Counted from the first letter of the stretch, positions 1 through 6,970 are shown. The stretch is 9,121 nt of DNA from Arenimonas sp. (GCA_003497545.1 DNNT01000015.1:1-9121); one strand, 5' to 3'. Numbers and translations are program-made. The notes: a model not told the origin generated them from the sequence alone.

Positions 1-168
1 AATCGGGAATGGTTCCGCAGCCGAGCCGAGGCCAAGGTCCTGATCGAGCGCTGGCGGCAGTTCTACAACGAGCAGCGGCCGCACAGTGCCCACCGTTACA
101 AGGCCCCGGCCACCGTTCGACGGGCCTGGCTCGAGGCAGACAATATCCACCCCGGACTCACTGGCTGA
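1..168 (+). pseudogene. IS3-family transposase OrfB, C-terminal fragment (cut by window edge)
   Basis: The reading frame enters from the left edge and ends at TGA 166-168, giving 55 residues. It contains the typical end of the IS3-family OrfB integrase core: the segment ending in YNEQRPHSAHRYKAP, preceded by a basic stretch with an IERWR motif. In this family that segment follows the third acidic residue of the DDE triad, which lies upstream of what is visible. The 5' part is outside the window, so I cannot tell whether the whole insertion sequence is intact. No clear terminal inverted repeat is visible after the stop; the broken YbaK-like frame on the other strand ends only 5 bases away. Alternative: an IS481-type DDE transposase, which has a similar tail. 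Confidence 0.8.
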
Positions 169-172
169 TTGG

Positions 173-600
173 CTACAAGATCCGTACGCAGGTCACCATC
201 CCTGACGTGGTGCGAACCATCTCCGCCGTCAAACTACCCTTCACCTGACGGGCATGGCCGGCGCCGGAGTGCACCCAGTCCCGTGCGAGCGCCGTCGGAT
301 CGGTGAACGTCCGCAGCGGAGTGGGATTATCAAACGGCGGCAGGTCGCCTGCCGGGAATGCGGTGGAGGCTAGTGTCTGCTCGCGCGCGGCGAGGCGGAT
401 TGGCTTTTTCGAGATGTCCAAAGCTGACGCCAGATGCCGCACATCGATTCGGGCATCTCCTGGCGCGATGGCCAATGCTGAATCAACCCGTCTTTCCTGG
501 AGGCCCCAAACCTTGAGAGGATGGAGCCATGAGCAACAAGTTGACGCACATCGTGCGCTTGGCGGCAATGCCTTGGCAGGCTCTTGCGGTCGCCGCTTGA
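173..600 (-). pseudogene. Broken YbaK/EbsC-like (aminoacyl-tRNA deacylase) gene
   Basis: From about 478 down to the TAG at 173-175 one frame gives about 102 residues that match the second half of the YbaK/EbsC fold: ALAIAPGDARIDVRHLASAL, then a PAGDLPPF loop, then NPTPLRTF-D and an SGAGHARQVK segment. Proteins of this family hydrolyse mischarged tRNAs such as Cys-tRNA(Pro). Upstream of about 480 this frame no longer resembles the family. A different frame between about 500 and 600 reads ATARACQGIAAKRT followed by a hydrophobic strand, resembling the usual N-terminal part, so at least one frameshift has occurred. There is no sensible start codon or ribosome binding site. It lies between an IS3 tail and the end of the RiPP operon and is probably debris. 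The C-terminal match is fairly sure, the N-terminal one weak. Confidence 0.6.
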
Positions 601-671
601 AAGGAAGGACTTGCACAACACCACTATGGAATGAGATCACCCCGTTGGCCAATAGTAAGCACTTTGAGCAT

Positions 672-1337
672 CTAGGCTCCGTTGGCACTGAGGATCACGC
701 GGATCGAACTGCTGCCCAACTCCAGCTCTCGGGGCACTAGGACAAGTAAAGCAGCAGACGCTGTCCTATGAGTGCGTTCACGGGCGCGCAAAATCTCTTC
801 AAACTGAGCGGAGGAACTAGCCACGGATATAACAAGCGTGGGACCCGCCACATATGCTCTGGAGAGAAGTACTTTCAGCCTTTGCTGCTCGGTCAACTGA
901 TTGGGATACAGACCGCCCACACCCGACAACTCAAATTCATCCGATATGACGGAAATGCGTTGCTCCAGGCCCGCGCGAATGCCGGCGTACCGAAGAGGGA
1001 TCTCGACATTCTCTGAGACTGTCAGATCTTCAATTAGTGGGACCTCTGGCGAGAATACGCCGATGTGCTCCGCCCTAAACCGGGCTCGAGCCGCATCACT
1101 GAGGCTCACCACCTCCGATCCGCAAAACTGGTAGGAACCGACATACTCAGCCGTCATGAGCGAAAGTGCTGAAACCAGGCTAGCTCTAGCCGCAGCAGTC
1201 GGGGCAGACAGCACTGCCAGGTCTCCTTTGTTCAATCTCAGCGAAAAAGGAGCGAGTTCGAGGCTGGTTAGTTGCCCAAGCACGCATTTGGGTGAGAATG
1301 CATGCAATTCGAGCACCACATCATTGGGCGGGATCAT
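672..1337 (-). CDS. Degenerate LolD/MacB-type ABC ATPase homologue (probable pseudoenzyme)
   Basis: This 221-residue protein has the length and layout of a LolD/MacB-type ABC ATPase. The region around residues 78-120 (SLSDAARARFRAEHIGVF, then LTVSENVEIPLRYAGI) is clearly that family. Every catalytic element is altered. The Walker A position reads APTAAARAS (45-53) with no Lys. The Q-loop Gln is missing near residue 96. The signature reads LTEQQ (148-152) instead of LSGGQ. The Walker B position reads LVISVAS (168-174) with neither Asp nor Glu, and the H-loop reads LVPRE. It should neither bind nor hydrolyse ATP normally. The frame is open and starts with ATG overlapping the exporter stop (ATGA, 1334-1337), with a GAGGA ribosome site 4 bases upstream, so it looks maintained rather than decayed. 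A regulatory or structural partner, or a self-protection role, is possible. No matching permease is present. Confidence 0.85.
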   Translation of the reverse strand: MIPPNDVVLELHAFSPKCVLGQLTSLELAPFSLRLNKGDLAVLSAPTAAARASLVSALSLMTAEYVGSYQFCGSEVVSLSDAARARFRAEHIGVFSPEVPLIEDLTVSENVEIPLRYAGIRAGLEQRISVISDEFELSGVGGLYPNQLTEQQRLKVLLSRAYVAGPTLVISVASSSAQFEEILRARERTHRTASAALLVLVPRELELGSSSIRVILSANGA

Positions 1338-3556
1338 CGAATCCTCACCAGACGTCCATTTGACAGTGAAAACACTCTGTCTGCGGAATCCACAAGAGTG
1401 GATCTATGCGCAACCACTATTCGCGTCATTTTCAAGCATGAAATGGCCTCCGCAATTCTTGCTTCTGTCTCGGAATCAACGTTAGCAGTACCTTCATCGA
1501 AGATCAGTACTGCTGGGTCTTTATACAAAGCGCGCGCAATAAGAATACGCTGACGCTGTCCTGCCGAAAGTGAGTCTAATCCCTCGGCAAGATTTGAGCG
1601 GTAGCCCATCGGCAAAGATTCCACATCCTCGTGAATTTGCGCCATCTTCGCCGCTTTCATCACCCGGCCCATGTCTAAACTTGGGTCAAACATCGCAATA
1701 TTGTCAGCGACTGATCCTGTGAATACGATATCGTCCTGCAGAACTGAGCTGAAGAGCTTGCGCCACTCACGCGGATCAAATGCGCCGACTGGAATTCCAT
1801 CATAGGTGACTTGACCCTCGGTTGAGCCGAGAAGCCCCAAGATCACTTTAAGCAAAGTAGTTTTGCCTGCTCCAGAAGCACCGACGATAGCTACGAAATC
1901 TCCGGGCAGAATTTCCAGATTCACGTCGGAAAGAAGCGCCTGGGACTGCTTTGAATATGAGTAGCTGACGTTACTCAATACCAGGCTTCCGCCTTCTGGC
2001 AATCGCGTCCCACCTGAGGGCCGTGGCTCTGGATCGGCCGTACGTATGAAATCGAGTCGCCTGAGTTGCTCTCGTGCCAGCATGTAAGAAGGTACATTTG
2101 AGGAGATCGAAGCCACTCTTTCTCGAATAATCCCTCTAAATGCGAACAATCCAAAAATCGCTGCAACCGTGACTCCTTGCCCACTCCAAGTGGTAACCCA
2201 TATAAGCAATGTGAACTCAATTGGAGTTATGGCAGCAGATGCTGCAGAGACTATTCCTCGCACTCCCGAGAGCCGCTCGCTGGCATTGATCACATCTGTG
2301 AGGCGGTTTTCCCAAAGCGCAAGCCGCACCGGCTCGGCGCGATGAAGCTTTACTGTCTGGAAGCCCCTAATGGTTTCGAAAAGAGACATTGCCTCAGACG
2401 ACTGCGCTTCCACTAGGATTGCCGTGTTCTTTGACTCGGAGTGAAAGCTGATCACTCGAATCGCAACATCAACGGCTACGCCTGCTAGCACGATGATGGC
2501 TGCAGTCGCATCATAGAAGACCAATAGGACCGAGGCGCCAGCAATAATGAGCAGATCAATAGTAAGTGGGATTGCTATGTCTGTAAGTGTCCTCCGAATG
2601 GACTCAATAGACTGAATGTTTTGTGCTAGAGAAGTCGCTATGCGTTGACGCACAAAGTCAACTGGCAGGGCAAGGAGTTGCTGCATGAGTTTTACGGTAA
2701 TGCGGCTCGTCAGCTCACGACCCAAGCTGGCGACACTGCGTCCGCGAACCAGCGACGTGAGAAACTGAACAGTTACGAGCAGAAGGACTCCTGCCGCTGC
2801 ATGAAGAAAGTAGTCGTGCGTAGATGATGGTGAAGTTTTAAACATCGCCCTGTAAAGAAAGGGCAAACTAAGCACACAGAATTGAATAATGAGGGTTGGA
2901 ATTAGCACCGAGGCCACAACTGTCGCCAAGCGCCTATCCAATCGCACTAGTGGAGAGACCGGCCTTTCTGATGCACGCTCAGGGCAAGTCTGTGCTCGGG
3001 GGTCATGCGTGATTTCAAGCGCCACACCAGTGAAGTGATCTGAGGCTTCTTCGTAGCTTAGCCGCTTCTTGCCCGTACTTGGATCCACTACTTCGATGTA
3101 ATCCGACGTTGCTTCTGAAAGTACTACGAAGTGGTCCATGTTCCAATGCAGAATTGCGGGATACTTGAGCAGCCTGAGGCTCTTCAGCCCAGCTCTCACT
3201 GGCCTAGCCCTGAGCCCCAACTCTGCTGCCACATCTATTAGGTCACGAAAGCTGGCTCCTCTAGTGCTTCTTCCGAACTGTGCACTCACCGAAGCAAGGC
3301 TAACCGCCTCGCCCCAATATCGGGCAACCATAACTAGGCAAGCTGGGCCGCACTCATTCGGCGTTGTCTGGAACACCGGCACAACAGCCTTACGGCGCAT
3401 CGAGAACCAGCGCCTGACTCCAGGTGTCTGAGCGACTAAGCGCCAGATAGACCTACCAATTGAGCCTGATAGGGCAGGGTTACCAAGGCCCCGCATGGCA
3501 GCTGCTCGAACAGCCTGCGAGCGGAAGGGGCCGTCTGCAACAGGTCGCTGGCTCAT
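1334..3556 (-). CDS. C39 peptidase-containing ABC exporter for the RiPP
   Basis: A 740-residue bifunctional exporter that should remove the leader from the modified precursor and pump the core peptide across the inner membrane. The C39 cysteine-protease domain (about 58-180) has Gln63, Cys69 in NECGPAC, His142 in MDHFVVL and Asp158 in VVDPSTG. The membrane domain (about 205-480) has about six hydrophobic segments. The nucleotide-binding domain (about 520-740) has an intact Walker A GASGAGKTT (559-567), Q-loop Gln607, signature LSAGQ (663-667), Walker B VLIFDE (683-688) and H-loop His717. It begins 4 bases after the hydroxylase stop. About 57 residues precede the protease domain, which is long for the family; a shorter start at Met53 would give a conventional N terminus. 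I keep the ATG at 3556 because of the tight gene spacing, although its GGAG site is 13 bases away. Confidence 0.95.
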   Translation of the reverse strand: MSQRPVADGPFRSQAVRAAAMRGLGNPALSGSIGRSIWRLVAQTPGVRRWFSMRRKAVVPVFQTTPNECGPACLVMVARYWGEAVSLASVSAQFGRSTRGASFRDLIDVAAELGLRARPVRAGLKSLRLLKYPAILHWNMDHFVVLSEATSDYIEVVDPSTGKKRLSYEEASDHFTGVALEITHDPRAQTCPERASERPVSPLVRLDRRLATVVASVLIPTLIIQFCVLSLPFLYRAMFKTSPSSTHDYFLHAAAGVLLLVTVQFLTSLVRGRSVASLGRELTSRITVKLMQQLLALPVDFVRQRIATSLAQNIQSIESIRRTLTDIAIPLTIDLLIIAGASVLLVFYDATAAIIVLAGVAVDVAIRVISFHSESKNTAILVEAQSSEAMSLFETIRGFQTVKLHRAEPVRLALWENRLTDVINASERLSGVRGIVSAASAAITPIEFTLLIWVTTWSGQGVTVAAIFGLFAFRGIIRERVASISSNVPSYMLAREQLRRLDFIRTADPEPRPSGGTRLPEGGSLVLSNVSYSYSKQSQALLSDVNLEILPGDFVAIVGASGAGKTTLLKVILGLLGSTEGQVTYDGIPVGAFDPREWRKLFSSVLQDDIVFTGSVADNIAMFDPSLDMGRVMKAAKMAQIHEDVESLPMGYRSNLAEGLDSLSAGQRQRILIARALYKDPAVLIFDEGTANVDSETEARIAEAISCLKMTRIVVAHRSTLVDSADRVFSLSNGRLVRIR

Positions 3557-3560
3557 GTTG

Positions 3561-4703
3561 TTACGGGGACTCCAATTCGCGTTCGCAGTGTGCCCATATC
3601 TGCCTACCGAAGGCTGTCAACGTTTGAGCCGATCTGATCGCAGAAGCGTAGTCCGATGAAAGCCAGCTTTCCCATCGATCCAATTCTTCCTGCTCCTGCG
3701 GCAACAGTCCCACAGAATTCTTAACGTCTCGAAGAAAACGGACAACGTTCACTGTAGCGTGCGCGGCGAAAAACACCATTTCAAGAGGCCTAGCTGTTCT
3801 CTTAACCGGGGAGTAGAAATACTCCTCGGATCCAGGCTCCACTATCGGCTCGAGGCAGCAGGCTGCATAGAGGGCAAGGTGTGAACATTCATGTACAAGG
3901 GTCTCGGCTGTCAAACAAACCGTCGGATGTATGTTTAAATAGATCGCTCCTAGCTGTTGATGCGTTGTTCCGGATGTATCCGTCGATGACTGGTCTAGAT
4001 TTGCGAGGTAGCAATATTTTACGTAGCTCTTAATCCATTGATAGTAAACGCCCGAGTGATCCGCGAGCAATTTACAGGCCGCTTGTAAATGTGTGACTTC
4101 CTTGGTGAGGCTCGGGGAACTAAGTTCACGCCCCCTGCTATTCGGGCTTTTGTTCTTGTCCGGAAAGTCTAAGTCTTCGAGTACCGCGCCAGAGTCGATT
4201 ATGGCGAATGGCACAACTTCCGAAGATGGAATAATCGTCCAGGTGTCCTGGATCGCTGGGTTCCATTTCTCCTCACTTCGTAGCAACAGCACACGACATT
4301 CTGATCCAGATTCGACTGCCAAGTAATCGCCTGTACTGACAAGTTCGAACTTGCCATGAAGTTCGACTTGGAGGCCGGCGAAGAAGACATAGGTCGGGTC
4401 CCCTACATCGAGACTGACCCGACCCTTCCATCCACCGAGGGCCAGCACACTGAAAATGTGAGCCTTGGCGACGCTACAGTTCCCTTCCGAGGCGCGCTTC
4501 AGAGCGAGAGAAACCTCGGGCCGGAACATGCCCTTGGTGGTCGCCAACAGGCTCCTCTGCTTATCGATGAAAGACTCGTCCAGAGAGCACTTCTTCATCG
4601 CTTGAACTAGGTTCGCCCTACCAATTACATCTAGCAACGCATCAAGTCTGGGATACGGGGGAGTTGAAAAGGCCGATGCAAGCTCAATTGTCGACCGGCT
4701 CAC
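3561..4703 (-). CDS. HExxH-motif peptide-modifying protein (probable alpha-KG-HExxH beta-hydroxylase)
   Basis: A 380-residue protein resembling the stand-alone HExxH family found beside radical SAM RiPP maturases. The motif HECSH is at residues 271-275, and about 30 residues later comes KRTARPLEMVFFAAH, with an Arg-Pro at 305-306 and His315 as a likely third metal ligand. Members of this family were long annotated as putative peptidases; characterised radical SAM-fused examples are iron- and alpha-ketoglutarate-dependent peptide beta-hydroxylases. I infer that it hydroxylates a beta carbon in the core peptide. The N-terminal 250 residues are not recognisable and may bind the peptide. It starts with GTG overlapping the maturase stop (GTGA, 4700-4703), with GAGAG at 4711-4715 as ribosome site. 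A zinc peptidase is the main alternative, but leader removal is already covered by the C39 exporter. Confidence 0.8.
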   Translation of the reverse strand: MSRSTIELASAFSTPPYPRLDALLDVIGRANLVQAMKKCSLDESFIDKQRSLLATTKGMFRPEVSLALKRASEGNCSVAKAHIFSVLALGGWKGRVSLDVGDPTYVFFAGLQVELHGKFELVSTGDYLAVESGSECRVLLLRSEEKWNPAIQDTWTIIPSSEVVPFAIIDSGAVLEDLDFPDKNKSPNSRGRELSSPSLTKEVTHLQAACKLLADHSGVYYQWIKSYVKYCYLANLDQSSTDTSGTTHQQLGAIYLNIHPTVCLTAETLVHECSHLALYAACCLEPIVEPGSEEYFYSPVKRTARPLEMVFFAAHATVNVVRFLRDVKNSVGLLPQEQEELDRWESWLSSDYASAIRSAQTLTAFGRQIWAHCERELESP

Positions 4704-5872
4704 AGCGCGACTCTCAGGTTCGCGGAAATTCGCCGTTCATCGACGTGGTTCGCAACGAGCAGGCGCATTACATCCGCGTATACCTGCTTTAGTCCATCAC
4801 AATAGATGGAAGGATTATTGAATGAACCAGATTCTGAGAAGCGATTCGCAAGGCGGCCCCCTCTACAGACTCTGAACCACTCACAGCTTTGGCACGCATC
4901 TGGGCCTCGCGCGGCATCCCCGAGTTCATCCCATACCGGCGAGCTGAAGAGCTCCTCTGGGGCGGTAGTGAAGACGCTGTATGGCGTCTCGCGAAAGCGT
5001 TCGGCGAGTCCATGCAGCGTGTCCTCAGGGCCTATCTTTCCATCGGAAGAGACGACAATAAGGTGTCGATAGTCGCTCGTGTTGTAGCTTGTGTTCAGTT
5101 GCTCATCCCCGGCAAACAGGGTGATCAGCTCAGATAGGAACCGAATGCTCACATCCTTGCGTCTAAGGCGAGCCCACTCACGAATAACTGCACGCAGAAA
5201 GTCGGTTATGCGCCCTCGATCAACCATGCTGAGCGGATTCTCATGAGATGCATCTGGGAGTAGAAAGTTTAAGTGTGTGACTTCGAGATCTTCAACAAAA
5301 TGCCTCAGCGTGGCAGCACCGTCCGCCTCTGGGTTTATGACGCAGAGAGCGCCCGGAATTCGACCTCCATGGGCTTTCGCGGATTTTTGCAATAGACGCA
5401 GACCTCGAACAGTCTTCTCGTATGAACTTCTTCCCCTTTTATCGAGCCTATGAAGATCATTGATCTGCTTTGGCCCATCTAGAGAAACGCCTACTCCGAC
5501 GTCGTGGCGTTGAAGTATTTCAATCCACTCCTCGTCAATCAGCGCGCCATTTGTTTGGACGGCAAACTCAAACTGGAAGTTCGACTCGTGCTCGCGTAGC
5601 GTCGTGCACATCTGGTCGAATTTCGACTTTTTCATCAGTAGCGGCTCGCCGCCATGAAAACTGATTGGGATCTTGGATATTCCATACTTCTCGGCGGCTG
5701 AGCGCGAGAACATCCCGAGAGCGCCGATTACGGAATCCGACACTATTGGAGCTCGATCCTTCCAAGTCTCGTCTCCGCTAAAGAAGTAGTAGCAATACGA
5801 GCACTTAAGGTTGCAGCGCTCGCTTATCTTAAAAACAATCCCAAGTTTATTCTGAGATACTTCGTTCGCCAT
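4700..5872 (-). CDS. Radical SAM/SPASM peptide maturase (probable cyclophane/triceptide-forming)
   Basis: A 390-residue radical SAM enzyme. Cys20, Cys24 and Cys27 in the motif CNLKCSYCYYF bind the catalytic 4Fe-4S cluster, and a HGGEP motif lies about 50 residues later. The C terminus has a compact SPASM-type cysteine set (CQSC, then VCRGGRLANRF, then NPSIYC; Cys327, 330, 336 and 358) that resembles the GrrM/XyeB-type maturases, which join an aromatic side chain to a beta carbon two residues on. The expected substrate is the small peptide encoded just upstream. The frame stays open to a TTG at 5905, and another ATG lies at 5878. I prefer the ATG at 5872 because GAG sits 6 bases before it. It overlaps the HExxH gene by 4 bases. 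The radical SAM call is firm; the crosslink type is inferred from the family and the precursor. Confidence 0.92.
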   Translation of the reverse strand: MANEVSQNKLGIVFKISERCNLKCSYCYYFFSGDETWKDRAPIVSDSVIGALGMFSRSAAEKYGISKIPISFHGGEPLLMKKSKFDQMCTTLREHESNFQFEFAVQTNGALIDEEWIEILQRHDVGVGVSLDGPKQINDLHRLDKRGRSSYEKTVRGLRLLQKSAKAHGGRIPGALCVINPEADGAATLRHFVEDLEVTHLNFLLPDASHENPLSMVDRGRITDFLRAVIREWARLRRKDVSIRFLSELITLFAGDEQLNTSYNTSDYRHLIVVSSDGKIGPEDTLHGLAERFRETPYSVFTTAPEELFSSPVWDELGDAARGPDACQSCEWFRVCRGGRLANRFSESGSFNNPSIYCDGLKQVYADVMRLLVANHVDERRISANLRVAL

Positions 5873-5951
5873 AGTCATCTCGTACGCATCTTTGATGAAC
5901 TGCAATGTGGCCGAAGCGCACTCTCGGTGCTCAACCGGGCTCCTACAAATG

Positions 5952-5980
5952 AAAAGGAGCGCCGTATCGGCGCTCCTTTT
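5952..5980 (-). terminator. Hairpin between precursor and maturase genes (attenuating terminator)
   Basis: A perfect 13-base-pair inverted repeat (AAAAGGAGCGCCG, loop of 3, CGGCGCTCCTTTT) starts 6 bases after the precursor stop. Read on the minus strand, the GC stem is followed by CCTTTTC, giving a short U-run. It would cap most precursor transcripts while letting some read through into the maturase genes, a common arrangement in RiPP operons that makes precursor in excess over enzymes. Seven T residues on the plus side mean it could also work in the other direction. Confidence 0.85.
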
Positions 5981-5986
5981 TTTACA

Positions 5987-6151
5987 TCAAACGCACTCCT
6001 CAAAGAGCGGGCAGTCCTCGGTGCTGATGTGCCGACTGAACTTCTCAAAGCCAGCCGACACCTTCACCAGGTTGGCTTCGATCAGATCTTCAATCCCGAC
6101 GAACTCGTCGTCATTGGATCCAGCGACGGGCGTGCCATTTCGCGTAGACAT
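5987..6151 (-). CDS. RiPP precursor peptide (54 residues, double-glycine-type leader)
   Basis: A small open frame on the minus strand starts with ATG at 6151-6149 and ends with TGA at 5989-5987. It has a strong ribosome site, AGGAG, 6 bases upstream. The N-terminal part is acidic (NDDEFVGIEDLIEANL) and has hydrophobic residues at -4 (Val31), -7 (Leu28) and -12 (Leu23) relative to Ala33-Gly34, the pattern recognised by C39 peptidases; Ala instead of Gly at -2 is a variant. The predicted core is 20 residues: FEKFSRHIS, then TEDCPLFEECV. It begins with three adjacent aromatic-X-X triplets (FEK, FSR, HIS), and FEE follows later between two cysteines. Triceptide maturases act on such triplets. The gene is first in the operon, directly before the maturase. 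I do not recognise a named family for this sequence. Confidence 0.88.
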   Translation of the reverse strand: MSTRNGTPVAGSNDDEFVGIEDLIEANLVKVSAGFEKFSRHISTEDCPLFEECV

Positions 6152-6157
6152 AGTGAT

Positions 6158-6162
6158 CTCCT
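6158..6162 (-). promoter_or_regulatory. Ribosome binding site of the precursor gene
   Basis: AGGAG on the minus strand, 6 bases before the ATG at 6151. It is the best Shine-Dalgarno match in the operon and supports both the reality of the small gene and its high translation relative to the enzymes downstream. Confidence 0.8.
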
Positions 6163-6172
6163 ATGGTGGATG

Positions 6173-6205
6173 AAAACCGCAGGCTGCTGGGTCAGCAGCC
6201 GTTTT
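6173..6205 (-). promoter_or_regulatory. Hairpin in the 5' leader of the RiPP operon
   Basis: GGCTGCTG (6182-6189), a 3-base loop and CAGCAGCC (6193-6200) form a perfect 8-base-pair stem. Outside it, AAAAC (6173-6177) and GTTTT (6201-6205) can extend the stem across a 4-base bulge. It ends about 10 bases before the ribosome site of the precursor gene. It could stabilise the mRNA, act as an attenuator, or end transcription coming from the right. The structure is seen directly; the function is inferred. Confidence 0.5.
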
Positions 6206-6206
6206 G

Positions 6207-6235
6207 CTTCTATCACGGGGCAACAGCAACCGCAA
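6207..6235 (-). promoter_or_regulatory. Candidate sigma-70-like promoter of the RiPP operon
   Basis: On the minus strand TTGCGG (6235-6230) and TAGAAG (6212-6207) are separated by 17 bases, correctly oriented and about 55 bases before the precursor start. Transcription would begin right at the leader hairpin. Each box matches the consensus only in part, and an upstream pair (TTGCTG with AAATAA) is another possibility. Confidence 0.35.
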
Positions 6236-6376
6236 CACACTGGACGTGCTCCAACGCTCCTCTGCCTCGACGGTTATTTCTGCTTAGCAGTTGGTTGCAG
6301 CAAGTATGCTGGTTGGATGAGTGGAGGCGAGCTTGACTGAGTGCGTTAATCCTCCTGTCGCGTGACAGGTACCGAC

Positions 6377-6406
6377 CCGCAAGGACGTTTAACGTCCGTC
6401 TTGCGG
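6377..6406. repeat. Imperfect inverted repeat upstream of the operon
   Basis: CCGCAAG-GACGT (6377-6388) pairs with ACGTC (6392-6396) and CTTGCGG (6400-6406) around a 3-base loop, with a 3-base bulge on one side: a 12-base-pair stem in total. It is not followed by a T-run on either strand, so a simple terminator is unlikely. It could be an operator for a regulator encoded elsewhere or a scar of a mobile element. Confidence 0.45.
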
Positions 6407-6409
6407 TGG

Positions 6410-6970
6410 CGCGAATGGCTTTACGCACATAGCGGCACAGGCCTGACTGCTTCCGCACTGCAGTCTCGGAGACTTTGAAGAGGAACTTGGCTCAAGGCGT
6501 GTGGGGCCTCGGGGGCCCAGAAAAGGCCATCAGGAAGCTAGCCCGACAGTGCGAACCGCAGCTTCCGGCCGGGGAGAGTTTGTCGCCACTTGGGCACGCG
6601 GTGCCTACTGGAATCGAGAGCTAACTGGTCTTGCGACGCCACGCAAGCTGCATTGGCGCCTATTCCCAGTCGGCCCACCACCCCAACGCCCGAGTAGTAT
6701 GGTGTGAGTTGGCACAACTTCTCTATGCCAGAGCACAGGGCCATATCAGCGTAGCTGTCGGCCAAGACCCGGATCGCTTTGCCAGCAGCTGATTTAGGCT
6801 GCTGATCGTTGCCTTCTCATGGACCCCCGCAGCCGTGACCGATCCGTGAGAAAAATTCGCACGACATCGACCCCACACGGTCTGGCGGCGCACTACGCCG
6901 GCAACACGGGGCACGCCATCGCGGCGTGACTCAAACGAAATGGCCTCCGGAGAAGCCGGGGCGATTCAGG
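6410..6970. other. Stretch without a recognisable gene
   Basis: Only short open frames occur here on either strand, with no ribosome sites and no family resemblance that I can see. One minus-strand frame (6723-6914) and a plus-strand frame around 6670-6790 read smoothly for some 40-60 residues but match nothing I know. Given the IS remnant that adjoins it, this is most likely decayed mobile DNA. Confidence 0.5.

Noticed and set aside
303..740. Plus-strand open frame of 145 codons
   Set aside because: It lies opposite the YbaK-like remnant and the end of the degenerate ABC gene, has no ribosome site and shows no family resemblance.
3561..4703. HExxH protein as the leader peptidase of the pathway
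   Set aside because: The exporter already has a complete C39 protease, and the family beside radical SAM maturases is associated with hydroxylation; kept only as an alternative.
5927..6340. Plus-strand open frame of 137 codons across the precursor region
   Set aside because: It runs through the hairpin at 5952-5980 and has no family resemblance; the minus-strand precursor has a ribosome site and a coherent leader-core layout.
6213..6458. Minus-strand 81-codon frame as a regulator or second precursor
   Set aside because: Arg-rich and without motif; it covers the candidate promoter and an inverted repeat, and has no good ribosome site.
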